Source of the DNA: Diphasiastrum complanatum
Taxonomy: Eukaryota > Streptophyta > Lycopodiopsida > Lycopodiales > Lycopodiaceae
Reading direction: 5' to 3'
DNA length: 64,000 nt
NCBI GenBank assembly: GCA_029204225.1
Contig: CM055097.1
Coordinates: 30,285,785-30,349,784, forward strand
Below, in pieces: positions 34,558 to 45,518 of the stretch. How positions within the stretch are numbered: position 1 is the first letter of the stretch; each line of letters opens with the position of its first letter. A model generated the notes under the pieces. It saw nothing but the letters and a program-made list of their open reading frames with translations, was not told where the DNA came from and did no database searches. The position numbers and the translations under genes are program-made.

Positions 34558-35115
34558 AAGTTATGGTTCTCTGAATTTCACACGTGTGAAATACTCCAAA
34601 AATGTCAAATTGACTCAAATACAATCTATTTGTATGAAACAATTTGCCTAGAACCTATAAATTTTGTCTAAATCACATATAGATGAGATTGGTCAACTTC
34701 TGGATGATTTTTGTGATCATTCAAGCAATAAATGACATGTACTCGCAATTTGCCACAGGTCTAGGCACCCTACCTCTGACTCTTCAAAAGCTTATAACTT
34801 CTGATTGGCTTATCCAACTGTCATGATTCAAATTGCATCAGATTCTACACATTTCTGACTTTCTAGTGGGCTAATTTGCATAAATTTGGATCTTAGGTGA
34901 GAGAGAACCACCAAACTGAAGATGGGCGGATTTCACACGTGCCAGCACCTAAAATTCCATACAGTACTTGATCTGGACCATTCAAAGTGGTTTGAAGCTC
35001 TAAATCACCAGAAAACTGCAAACTAGCTAGAAAGTAGAATCTAGACAATTCCTAGCCTGAAATATGATCAAATTTGCAAACTTTTTGATTAGATTTGCTT
35101 CTAAATCTTAGGTAG
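34558..35115 (-). other. Copia leader or lost gag N-terminus
   Basis: Between gag and PBS no coding is recognisable. Contains a perfect 16-base palindrome TTTCACACGTGTGAAA at 34576-34591 and a related CACACGTG at about 34936. Confidence 0.45.
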
Positions 35116-35127
35116 GCTCTGATACCA
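35116..35127 (-). promoter_or_regulatory. Copia primer-binding site
   Basis: GCTCTGATACCA on the plus strand (initiator-Met PBS on the minus strand), directly inside an LTR at 35128. Confidence 0.87.
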
Positions 35128-35711
35128 TGTTGAATTCACACATGTGGGATGCCCTACACATGTACTTTTGATCTCCTAAGCCCAATAATACCATAAAGAT
35201 CAGACTAGCATTGATTGACAATAGGAAAGCTGATCATACAAGAAATATTATTGTGTTACAAGCAAGATCTGTTAACAAAACATGAAACTAAGCAAAATAA
35301 ATGCCTCAACTCGGCTAGAGAGAGAATACGAAAGTACAAAACTCGAGTAGAGAGAGAGGGCACAAAGAGCTTGTCTCTAAATTTGCATTACACACAAATT
35401 TCATCATTTTCTCAATGAGAGTACATCACATATATATAGATCCATGGACTCTCCTCCTACTTTGAGTTGAATTGGAGTTATGAATCCACCTCTCAAGCTA
35501 TCTAGACTTATTCAAGCCACCTCACTATGTCTAATTGTGCCACCTAGTCTTTTCATGCATTAAATGTGGCATGCAAAGTACAAATGGCAATTCCTATGGT
35601 AGCTCGAGTTTCTACTTCTACTACCTTGAATATTTTATTCTAAGATGAGTCTTTACTAAGCCAAAAAAGCTTAATTCATCTTTGGCATTTTTAGGACCCC
35701 TACTCACAACA
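35128..35711 (-). mobile_element. 5' LTR of a Copia element
   Basis: 584 bp from TGTTG to CAACA on the plus strand, a matching terminal inverted repeat, with the PBS immediately inside. A minus-strand TATATATA lies at about 35428-35438. Its partner LTR was not found. Confidence 0.75.
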
Positions 35712-35739
35712 TTAGATAGATTTTTCCAATATTTTGACA

Positions 35740-36790
35740 CTTGTGTAGCAGGCCACATAGTCATGTCATAGATCTACTATCTCTCAATCTTGTCGCAGGC
35801 TGCCAAATGGAAAGTCACGTAGGTCTACCATCGTGGCAAGTCCTGCAAGCTTAGGGTTTGCCATATGGCAAACCATGTAGGTCTAACATAGGCTTGTGTG
35901 GCAAGCCAACCAGGCTTTGCCACATAGGCTTGAGTGCACCTAGAGAGAGAAAGAGGTGGGGCTCAAAAGCTGCTACATGGCAAGCCACGTAGGCCTACCA
36001 TAGGCTAGTGTAGCAGGCCACATAGGCCTGCTATCTACCAAGCCTATCATAGGCTACCACATGGCAAGTCATCTACGCCTTCCACGGGGCCAACCATGCA
36101 GGCTTGAGTTTAGCCACATGGCAAGCCACGTAGGCCTATCATAGGCTGGCAAGCCAACTAGGCCTATGTGGTCTGCTATCTGCCAATTTTGTCACACATT
36201 GCCACGTGGCAAACCACGTAGGTCTGCCACATGGAAAATCATGCAAGCTTGAGGTTTGCCATGTGGCAAGCCATGTAGGCCTGCCATAGGCTTGTATGGC
36301 AAGCCAGTCGGGCTTTGCCACGTAGGCTTGAGTGGACCTAGAGAGAGACATATATAGGTGGGCTCAAAAGTTGCCATGTGGCAAGCCACACAAGCCTACC
36401 ATAGGCTTGTATGGCAGGCCACGTAGGCATGGCATGGGTTTGATGGCAGGCCTACATGGCAAACAACGGAGTTCTAACATGGGCTTGCGTGGCAAGCCAA
36501 CCAAACTCTACCATGTAGGCTTGAGTGGACCTAAAGAGAGAGAGAGATGGGGCTCGCAAGATGCCATGTGGCAAGCCATGTAGGCATGTCATGAGACAAC
36601 CATGCAGACTTGTCACTTGCCATGTGGTAACCAATGTAGGCCTATATAGGCTTGTGTGGTAGGTCATATACGCATGACATAGGCTTGTGTCTGCCATGCA
36701 GGCATGTTGCAGTCTGCCACATAGGCTTGTGTGGCAAGCCAACTAAGCTATGCCACGTAGGTCTGCCATGTAGGCTTGAGTGGAACTACG
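35740..36790. repeat. Complex GCCACATGGCAAGCC satellite
   Basis: A word family built on GCCACGTGGCAAGCCACGTAGG, CTGCCATAGGCTTGTGTGG and GCTTGAGTGGACCTAGAGAG repeats in mixed order. A landmark GCTTGAGTG...AGAGAG occurs at 35928, 36326, 36519 and 36773. It shows higher-order structure of irregular length. Short coding frames across it are artefacts. Confidence 0.85.
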
Positions 36791-36800
36791 GAGAGAGGGA

Positions 36801-36914
<114 letters not shown>

Positions 36915-37159
36915 CCCACCAGGCCTATGTTTTGAAGCCTTTACAACCGATTTTTCCTCATAAAAATGTATTTTTATTTCAGCCTTTCTCGTGGAAAGTC
37001 TGATAATTTAAAAAATCCTTAGACTCGCCCTTCAAATTTAATGAGATCCTTGATAATGAAAGTCCCTTTTGTTTAACACCTTTCACCATGAAAGTGTGTA
37101 TCTGCACTTCAAAACACTTTGTGTGTAGGTAAAGGGTAATTTGAATTTGGAGTGGGCCC

Positions 37160-37335
37160 CGTAGATGAATGAATGGGGAGGAGGGCCATGCATCCTTTTC
37201 CCCATACATGCATCCTCCTCCCCAAGTTTTTTAGCTCAAGAAATGTGTATGCATGGGTGAGGGGAGGAGGATGCATGGGTCCCCTCACCCATGCATAAAA
37301 GTGGAACAAATTTTAAATATATATATACTAGTAAA
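37160..37335 (-). mobile_element. Fold-back repeat, copy 1
   Basis: Read on the minus strand it runs from CTTTACTAGTATATATA through GCATCCTCCTCCCCTCACCC and ATGCATGGCCCTCCTCCCC. The same order occurs on the plus strand at 63153-63360, and a shorter relative at 58250-58350. Internal ATGCATCCTCCTCC and GGAGGAGGATGCAT arms can fold back. Non-autonomous; class unknown. Confidence 0.65.
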
Positions 37336-37507
37336 GAGTGCCCGTCGTTGACGGACAATGGAGGCCGATCTAGGTGGCGGCCGATGATTTGGAAATTCAG
37401 TATGTCATTGATGGACGATGTTTTTTTCGATCTAGGTGGCGGTGGTCCCTATGCAGCCTAAATGCGGTCCTTATGTGGCGGTCCTTATACGGCCTAAATG
37501 CAGTCCC

Positions 37508-37935
<428 letters not shown>

Positions 37936-38019
37936 TAGAGTTTAGGGCAGAGCATTAACGCTGCATAGGGACCGTGAGAACTGTGAGTGAGAGCATTTAC
38001 GCAGCATAGGAACTGTGAG

Positions 38020-38246
<227 letters not shown>

Positions 38247-38258
38247 ATCTAATTCTCT

Positions 38259-38456
38259 ATGATCTTGAATGATTATTGGAGATTCGGCACTTTGACATCC
38301 CAAGTCTCCAACTCAAAAAATGTAAAACAAACGAAAGCGTACTTGGATGTCCATAACGCCTTGGAATCACCCCAAAACACAGATTCTTCAAAAGAAGAAG
38401 ATCTTGATCTAGATAAATCTAAGGGGGGTGACGAATATGTAGAGTTAGATATCTAA
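38259..38456 (+). CDS. Hypothetical 65-residue frame, doubtful
   Basis: Begins right after the long GA tract. The product is hydrophilic with an acidic end (SSKEEDLDLDKSKGGDEYVELD). It might be a retroelement gag or an exon end. No family recognised and no ribosome or splice context supports it. Confidence 0.2.
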   Translation: MILNDYWRFGTLTSQVSNSKNVKQTKAYLDVHNALESPQNTDSSKEEDLDLDKSKGGDEYVELDI

Positions 38457-38828
38457 GCAGGTTTACATACATATTTAAATAATGACGGTTATGCCTAGAC
38501 CAAAAAGGAAAATATATAGTTATCACCTTAAGCGGTAGGAGTTGTTACCGTTCTTTTTTTAAAAATAATAGATACATATATTTTGAAAACTATCTTTGGA
38601 CATTTCAGCATTGATTCGAGTATATGATATGTATGTGATGTTTGATGGCATTTTGTGAATCCTTCATCTATGTAGAGTGGTTGTGATACCCTTTTTGAAC
38701 TTCTATAAAGTAAGTATCAGACATTGTCAAAGTTTTCAATTATTTTGTGATTAAATTCTATTTTGAAATTCTCTTGTCCAATTTCAAAAATGGATTTTGA
38801 GAAAGTCCAAAATTAATTGAGACAGTGT

Positions 38829-38834
<6 letters not shown>
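38457..38834. other. No gene recognised
   Basis: AT-rich spacer before the TG microsatellite. Nothing further seen. Confidence 0.5.

Positions 38835-38875
<41 letters not shown>
38835..38875. repeat. (TG)n microsatellite
   Basis: TG run of about 41 bases. It is followed by CCCACCTCCCCAATTCAAA, which resembles 63368-63387 next to another CT tract. Confidence 0.95.
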
Positions 38876-38879
<4 letters not shown>

Positions 38880-39121
38880 GTCCCACCTCCCCAATTCAAA
38901 ATTCAAATGCCTCTTTCCCCCTCTGCCTCCCTCTCTTTGTCTCTCTCCCTCTTTGTCTCTCCCTCCCTCCCTCTCCACGATCCATCTCTCATTTCCTCCG
39001 TCTCAAGTGCAACGCAGTGCTCATCACCAACTCCTTGATCAAGATCTTGTGCTCCTGCGCCATCACTGGGCTAGCCTGAAACCCTCTGCCCATGTTCCCG
39101 ATGGGGATCTCTCTCTTCTTG

Positions 39122-39492
<371 letters not shown>

Positions 39493-39529
39493 CCCTCAGT
39501 CCACAAACAGAGCAACAGGGCAACTCAGG

Positions 39530-40524
39530 TTTGTAAATCTTTGAGAATTCATGTGAAGTATATGGTAAATATACGGATGATGCAAAAGTCCAACTGTTTT
39601 CCATGACCATGGTGGATAAAGCACGAGAGTGGTTTTTTTTAACCTCAATCGTGATGATAGTCAAGATTGGTTAGAGTTGGAAGAGTCCTTTATTAAATGA
39701 TTCCAACCTTTTAGACTCATTGAGAGTCCATTCGTAGGGCTTAGTAGCATAAAAATAAAAAAAGATGAACGACTACATGACTATATCGCCAAGCGTCTCA
39801 GAAGTCAAGTCCAAGAACAGCCAAATGAAAAGATATTGATCATATGGTTTCTAGTTGGCCTCCCAAGATGTATACAGAAAGAGGTTAAACCTAGTGAAGA
39901 GTATCATACTCTTAAATCAGTTATGTCAGATGCCATTAGAGACCAAACATGCCGATCCAACAAAACCGACCTCATGTACATGCCAACTTGGTACATAACT
40001 CCTCTTATGACACCTCGGCCTATGAATCTACTTATGATGAAGGTGCTAATAACACCTATATAGATGAGACATCTACCTCCTATTTGAACGATCAATATTA
40101 TCCAGAGGAACAACCTAGTCAAAACAACCCAGAAGGTTATGCAATTTTTCCTTCAGCCCTTCAGAAGAGATGCTTCGTATGTGGAAAAATCACTCACTTT
40201 CAAAGTGAATGTATCCTAAGATATCAATACGTTGCTGAATGTGTTGATTGTATCAGAAAAAATTGCTATAAAGATTGCCCTAACCAAATCAAAAAGACTG
40301 TTCCAGCACATAGGGTATTCGAAGAACCGTTGCTTGCTGTCACACGAGCACAACAGAGGATCTTAGATCAAAACTATAAGGGAAGACTCCTCAAGATCCT
40401 GCTTACAAGACAAAAACAATGGAAAACACATATGGAGAAACCACCCAACCATGTAGAAGCAACCAATCAAACTCTAGAAGCTTCACCCCCAAGCCAAGGA
40501 ATAGGAAGCATGAAAGTTGAGTGA
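39530..40524 (+). pseudogene. Gypsy gag with CCHC-type knuckles
   Basis: Pieces at 39540-39800 read VQLFSMTMVDKAREW and, after a shift, QDWLELEESFIK, the retrotransposon gag core. The frame 39949-40524 is open and holds CFVCGKITHFQSEC (a CCHC knuckle at about 40171-40212) and CVDCIRKNCYKDC, whose His is replaced by Cys or shifted. Protease is not recognisable after it. The layout parallels 17602-19360. Confidence 0.75.
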
Positions 40525-41239
40525 GAGCCTGGAAATGAATCATAAGGTGAGGTAGTAGGACGAGTTTGGCTTTCTTATATAGAGCCTAGACCCACCTTGC
40601 ATTTAGTTATGCAAGGTCCCAACTCCCCTATACATAGATTCATCTAGAATAGAGTCTCTATGCATGGATCCTCTATTCATAAAATTGTTATTGATAACCC
40701 TACAGTCCCAAATCTTGTACTAACTCCATTTAGTGTGTTCTGGGCCTCACAAGGATATTAGTTACTTTCGGGTCACGTCCATTATGACGTGGCATAACTA
40801 ACAGCTTGTTTCACTGGAGTAACATGTATCCAAGACTAGGAGTATACTGAATTTTATGTACCAGTCATGGACATAACATTCTTCTCCCCTTAATCTGGTT
40901 TAGTTCTCAAAACAGGAAAAAACTTTAGATTATCGTCTAGAATCAAATCTAGATACCCAAAGTCCTGCTGAATATCCATTTAGTTATTATTCTCGAATTC
41001 AGTAGCGTTTGAAGGTAGGTGAGAAAATCCATCTATGCCTTTTGGGCCTTGGGAACACCCTAACTAGTTGGTTCCATCGTTCAAACATGCCCAACCAGCA
41101 AGCCTCACATGAGCCAAAGGTGTGCCTCAAGACACTAATATATATATATAAACTAATCCCTACAAGTATAAGCCACTTAACAACCACTTTTATCTCATAA
41201 CAATCAATCATCATACCTTAAGATATCATGACATGTCCT
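40525..41239 (+). other. Decayed retroelement sequence
   Basis: Directly follows the gag. Short pieces such as IVIDNPTVPNLVLTPFSV could be protease, but I cannot place catalytic residues. The minus frame at 40999-41214 has no family features. Confidence 0.35.
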
Positions 41240-41620
41240 AGATATAGCAGTTCTTTCTTAGGAAACTCACATTTAACTTCTTAGCACAAACTCTCTTAGG
41301 TTCAATAATCCTTGAGAGCAGCCTTAAGATGTTCAACATGTTCTTCTAGTGTTTTACCATAATGAGGATACCATTCAAAAACACTACCACATATTTTGCT
41401 AAACATGGACAAAATGGACCACTCATCAGCTGCCAAAAAGTAGTAGGAGCATTAGTCAGACCAAAACGTAAGATTGAAAACTTGTTGTGCCTATATGGAG
41501 TTTTGAAACCCATATTAGTTACAGCTTATAATCTAATCTCAAGACAATCCTATATTATGGATATTTATTTTTAGTGCTCATCTTATTGAGATCACTCTAA
41601 CTCTCACACATGTATTTGGC
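41240..41620 (-). pseudogene. Decayed Gypsy reverse transcriptase
   Basis: The minus strand reads FSILRFGLTNAPTTFWQLM, then KYVVVFLNGILI where the catalytic YxDD should be, then KNMLNILRLL. The order and spacing fit the RT palm of Gypsy elements, with the Asp-Asp pair lost (LNG). Several stops. Confidence 0.7.
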
Positions 41621-43215
41621 TGTCCAAATCAATAATTAAAAGAACATATGGATCCTCATGAAAATTCAAAAGGTCTAATGTATCCCACCTTAAGTATTGT
41701 TCTATTTTGCCTTGTCATAATCCATCTTTGTCTTTTTCGACCAAACTAATATGGTTGTCTAAAAACATTCAGACTTCATGCTAATAACTCTATCTCATGA
41801 TCAATTGCTCTTTCAGGTGGCAAACCATATGGTGGTTTTCTAGGAGATACTCTCTTTAAATTATTCATTCAAAATTTATACAATCTTTTAATCATGGTTT
41901 TCAATTTTCTATCCACAATTTTCAACAATTAGAATATTCTCAATATATACTATAGGCAACATTAAAACCATCTAATTGTCCATCTTAGAACAAGATAATA
42001 CAATTCATAGTCATAGTTCAAAATATTCTCCTTAATTTCAATTACAGAAACAACATGATATGGAGAAATTTATGTATCATTCTCAAAAGAAACTAACTTA
42101 TCACCATTATAATATTAAAAAAAATGGTTTTCATAATCAATATATAATGTATTTGACTAATCATAAAGCCACTTCCGACCTAAAATAATACCAATTATGC
42201 CATGATCCATAACATGAATGCTAATAAACTCCAAATGATCTTGCAGTTAAAGACCTAGATAAAAAATCCTTTGACCCAAAAACTCATTATCTAATCCTAT
42301 AGCTAGCTGAACCACATATCTGCAATCACTTGCTTTGTGATTACTTGTAACTCTTGCATCAAACAAAAATTACGAGAATAGTGAGTTGATCCACTTTGCC
42401 ATTATTCTTTGTAATGTTTTACCTTTCAAATGAAGTAGACAACTAGGTCCAAAAACAATTTTGCCAAAATGGCATTAACACAATTACAATCTTTTACTAA
42501 ATCAGCTTCCATTGCAGAGATCTTACTTCACTCATAAGCCCCGTAAGGTGTGTCTTATAAGTGGAACTTTTTCTCTTTAGATAGTAATCTTTTCCATATG
42601 CTTAGAATATCTACAAAGAAACCAATGATTTTTGTTCTTCTCATGTGCCAATGATTGTTTCTTAAGTCTCTTAGTTTTGATATTTTGAAAGCATCACAAG
42701 AGATCCATCGTAAATGTTTTCACGCTATTTTATTTTTGTATACTTCAAGGTATTGTGCTTTTGGCATTTCCTTGAAGCCACCATGGTAGAATTATACACT
42801 TTTGCAAGATGAATTGCATTCTTAAGTAATGTAATCACATCATCAGAAGTCATATTTGTAGTGTAGTTAGGCCTAGAATAAATTACAATTAAGAAATAGT
42901 AGTGTCCACAATAGGTACTTAGATAATAGATCCATATAACCTTGGATGCCACTATCTACACTCCAATGTCCTATTGAACAACATTTGTCAAATACGCATC
43001 AATCAGAATAAGATATTTTTTTAAGTTTATTTAGAAAGAGTCCCAACTAATAAGCTTATGTGTCACATCATCACCAACAAGCTTTGCTCTTGATTTTTTA
43101 ATCTATTGTTGCAATCTTACATGAATCAACGGTCCATATTAAGTTGGGGACTACTATGATTTAGGGCATAATAATGAAACCTCACTTTTTTCTACAAATT
43201 TAATTGGATGTAATT
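41621..43215. other. Degenerate sequence, no gene recognised
   Basis: AT-rich with stops in all frames, probably further decayed pol sequence of the same minus-strand element. No reliable motif. Confidence 0.45.
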
Positions 43216-43400
43216 CTCAGCCCTCAAAATAGAAAGTGCTCATGGATAAAATCTTGAAAATACGTAAGTCTCATGAATAAAATTTCGAAAATACATAACT
43301 TTCATGGATGGAATTTTAAAAAGTCATAAGCTCTAGAGATGAAATCTTAAATTTACCTAGCCCTCAAGGTTGGGATCAATAACGAAATCTTGAAAATTAT
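43216..43400. repeat. Tandem repeat of ~31 bases
   Basis: Five diverged units of the type CTCATGGATAAAATCTTGAA starting at about 43239, 43270, 43300, 43331 and 43361. Confidence 0.65.
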
Positions 43401-43805
43401 GTTCATATTTTTTTTTTCAAATTTTCGTGACATGTTATATATTGTAATGGGTGTTTGTTGACCCATGGTAAGGATATAATGACTCGTCTTCTAGTCTTGT
43501 CTCATTAGTGGCTTGACTTCTTTGGTCTCAAGTTCGAGCCTTCCCTTGGAAACCAAGAAGCATTAGTGGCTTGACAAGAAGATTTGCCATGGTATCCTCA
43601 AAATGGGCCTTCAAACAACCATTAGCTAGTCCCTTATCACTCATAGTAGTGGAAATTGCAATGCTTGTGCTCGTTTTTCATGGTAGTCGATTGTTTTCCT
43701 CCAGCGGATTTTTTTCTTTTAGACCTTCAACTTGCATTGATTCCTATAAGAAAACTTTACTCTGAAAATTGAAATCTTGGTCAATTTCTCGTTGCTTGTG
43801 GAGTG

Positions 43806-44133
43806 ATGGGTAAAATTTGAAATCATTCGGCGACTTGGACTTTGCCCATAAAATTTGAAATCAATCGAGTGAGTGCTTGATGGACGTTGTCAATAAAATT
43901 AAAAGCATTTGGATAGTTGATTTCTCGCGCCTTGTGGAATTGGTCTACAAAATTTAAAATCACTGGGCTACTTCATGAGCCTTGTTGATAAAATCTGAAA
44001 TCAACCATGGACTTTGTCGATAAATTTTGAAATATGACCTTGTCGATAAAATTTGAAATCAACCATGGAGCTCGTAGATAAAATTTGAAATTCGAAATCA
44101 ACCACGGACTTTGGTAGATAAAATTTGAAATGA
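43806..44133. repeat. GATAAAATTTGAAATCAA minisatellite upstream of the transporter
   Basis: Nine diverged copies of the core, at about 43811, 43849, 43895, 43938, 43987, 44023, 44045, 44073 and 44118, several followed by CCATGGACTTTGTC. It lies 0.6-0.95 kb above the transporter start codon. Confidence 0.75.
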
Positions 44134-44180
44134 GTTGGTTGCTTAATGGACTGTGGGTACTTGTGAGCATTGGATGGATG

Positions 44181-44198
44181 CACGTGGAAACGCCACGT
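44181..44198. promoter_or_regulatory. G-box/ABRE-like inverted pair
   Basis: CACGTGG at 44181-44187 and its complement CCACGT at 44193-44198 form an inverted pair 5 bases apart, about 570 bases upstream of the transporter ATG. CACGTG is the core of plant G-box and ABA-response elements. A regulatory role here is inferred only. Confidence 0.35.
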
Positions 44199-44758
44199 AT
44201 CTTCACATTATTTGACAAGGTGTTGTGCTGGGTGGAACATGCCTGTACCTTTCTCAATAATTAAGTGCAGGCAGGCGATAATTTTTATTTTTATTTTTAG
44301 GTTCCAAATTACGATCCAAAGCTCATTAAAATGAAGTGGCTGGGCCTTAAAAATTCGAATCCCCCTTCTGATGATCATGTCCATAGCCTGCTATTGTTTC
44401 CCTTCGAGTGTTTAATTTGCTGATCCACGCTCACAATGCAAACAATATAATTGCAGTTCGACGATCACGAAGATTAAGCACGATTTGGAAGTTGATCTGA
44501 TGAATCTGGGGATCACATGTCAGGAAATGTTGTCCAACAGATGACTTCTGGATCTGATCCAAGGAGTATCTTTTTCCTGCAATCCTAGGAGATACCTGCC
44601 TGAATATTCTGTTTGTTTTGTAGGTGCTCATTATTTGCTATTTCTTTCTGCCGTCCATAGCTCGTTGTTGATTTACTGGTTTGAGTGAAGTGGATCCAGT
44701 GCTCTGCTCCACAGCAACCCGCTGAATTATTGGATGGTTTGATTTGCAGGTCTGAAAA

Positions 44759-44837
44759 ATGCACGGTGCAACAAAAATAGCGTTGGCAGCCACTGTAGGA
44801 AACCTTCTTCAAGGATGGGACAACGGTGCCATAGCTG
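44759..44837 (+). CDS. Transporter exon 1
   Basis: 79 bases, residues 1-26 plus one base. Encodes helix 1 with ATVGNLLQGWDNGAIAG. Donor GTTAGG at 44838; phase 1. The frame agrees with exon 2, which completes a Gly codon. Confidence 0.9.
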
Positions 44838-45453
44838 GTTAGGAACTATATCTTTGACTCTGGGAAATTAAGTTTCGTTGCTGCTCCTGTGTTTTGCTGC
44901 TTCAATCTTGTTCTGATTGCTGGTTCATGAGTTTAGAATGCTGAGCTCAGGGGAACTCCATAAGTTAAAGATTGTTGTCTTCTTTTGTCATGTTGGATAC
45001 GTTCCTAGACATAACGTTTTATGCTAACTAAATAGGTAGATGATGATATAAAATCTAATCACAGAGAGTAGAACAAAGTGTCTTCATTAACCTAAGATGA
45101 GAGGAGGGGATTTAAATTGTCTTGGTCACATATGCTCTCAACGAAAGCTAGGTTCCATCATTTGATGCCAGAAGTCAGTGCTGTGCAGCACATCTATGTT
45201 GCTTAGAAGAGCGCTTTTCTTTAAAATGCTCCTTGATATGGCTCTCTCTCTCTCTCTCTCTCATCATTTCTACGGGGGCCGTGGCTGCCATGCCTCCCAT
45301 CGATGCTGCAGGAGCATTGACGCCACATGACCACGCTCTCTCTCTCTCTCTATCTCTCTCACATCCAAAGGAAAGTCATGTGGCGTCAATGCTCCTGCAG
45401 CAACGACGAGGGGCATGGCAGCCACGGCCCCGATAGATGCCGCAGGAAATCAT

Positions 45454-45518
<65 letters not shown>

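Noticed and set aside
43806..44133. CRISPR-like regular repeats
   Set aside because: Units are diverged and tandem, without unique spacers of fixed length, and the DNA is a plant nuclear sequence. The same holds for 59432-59552.
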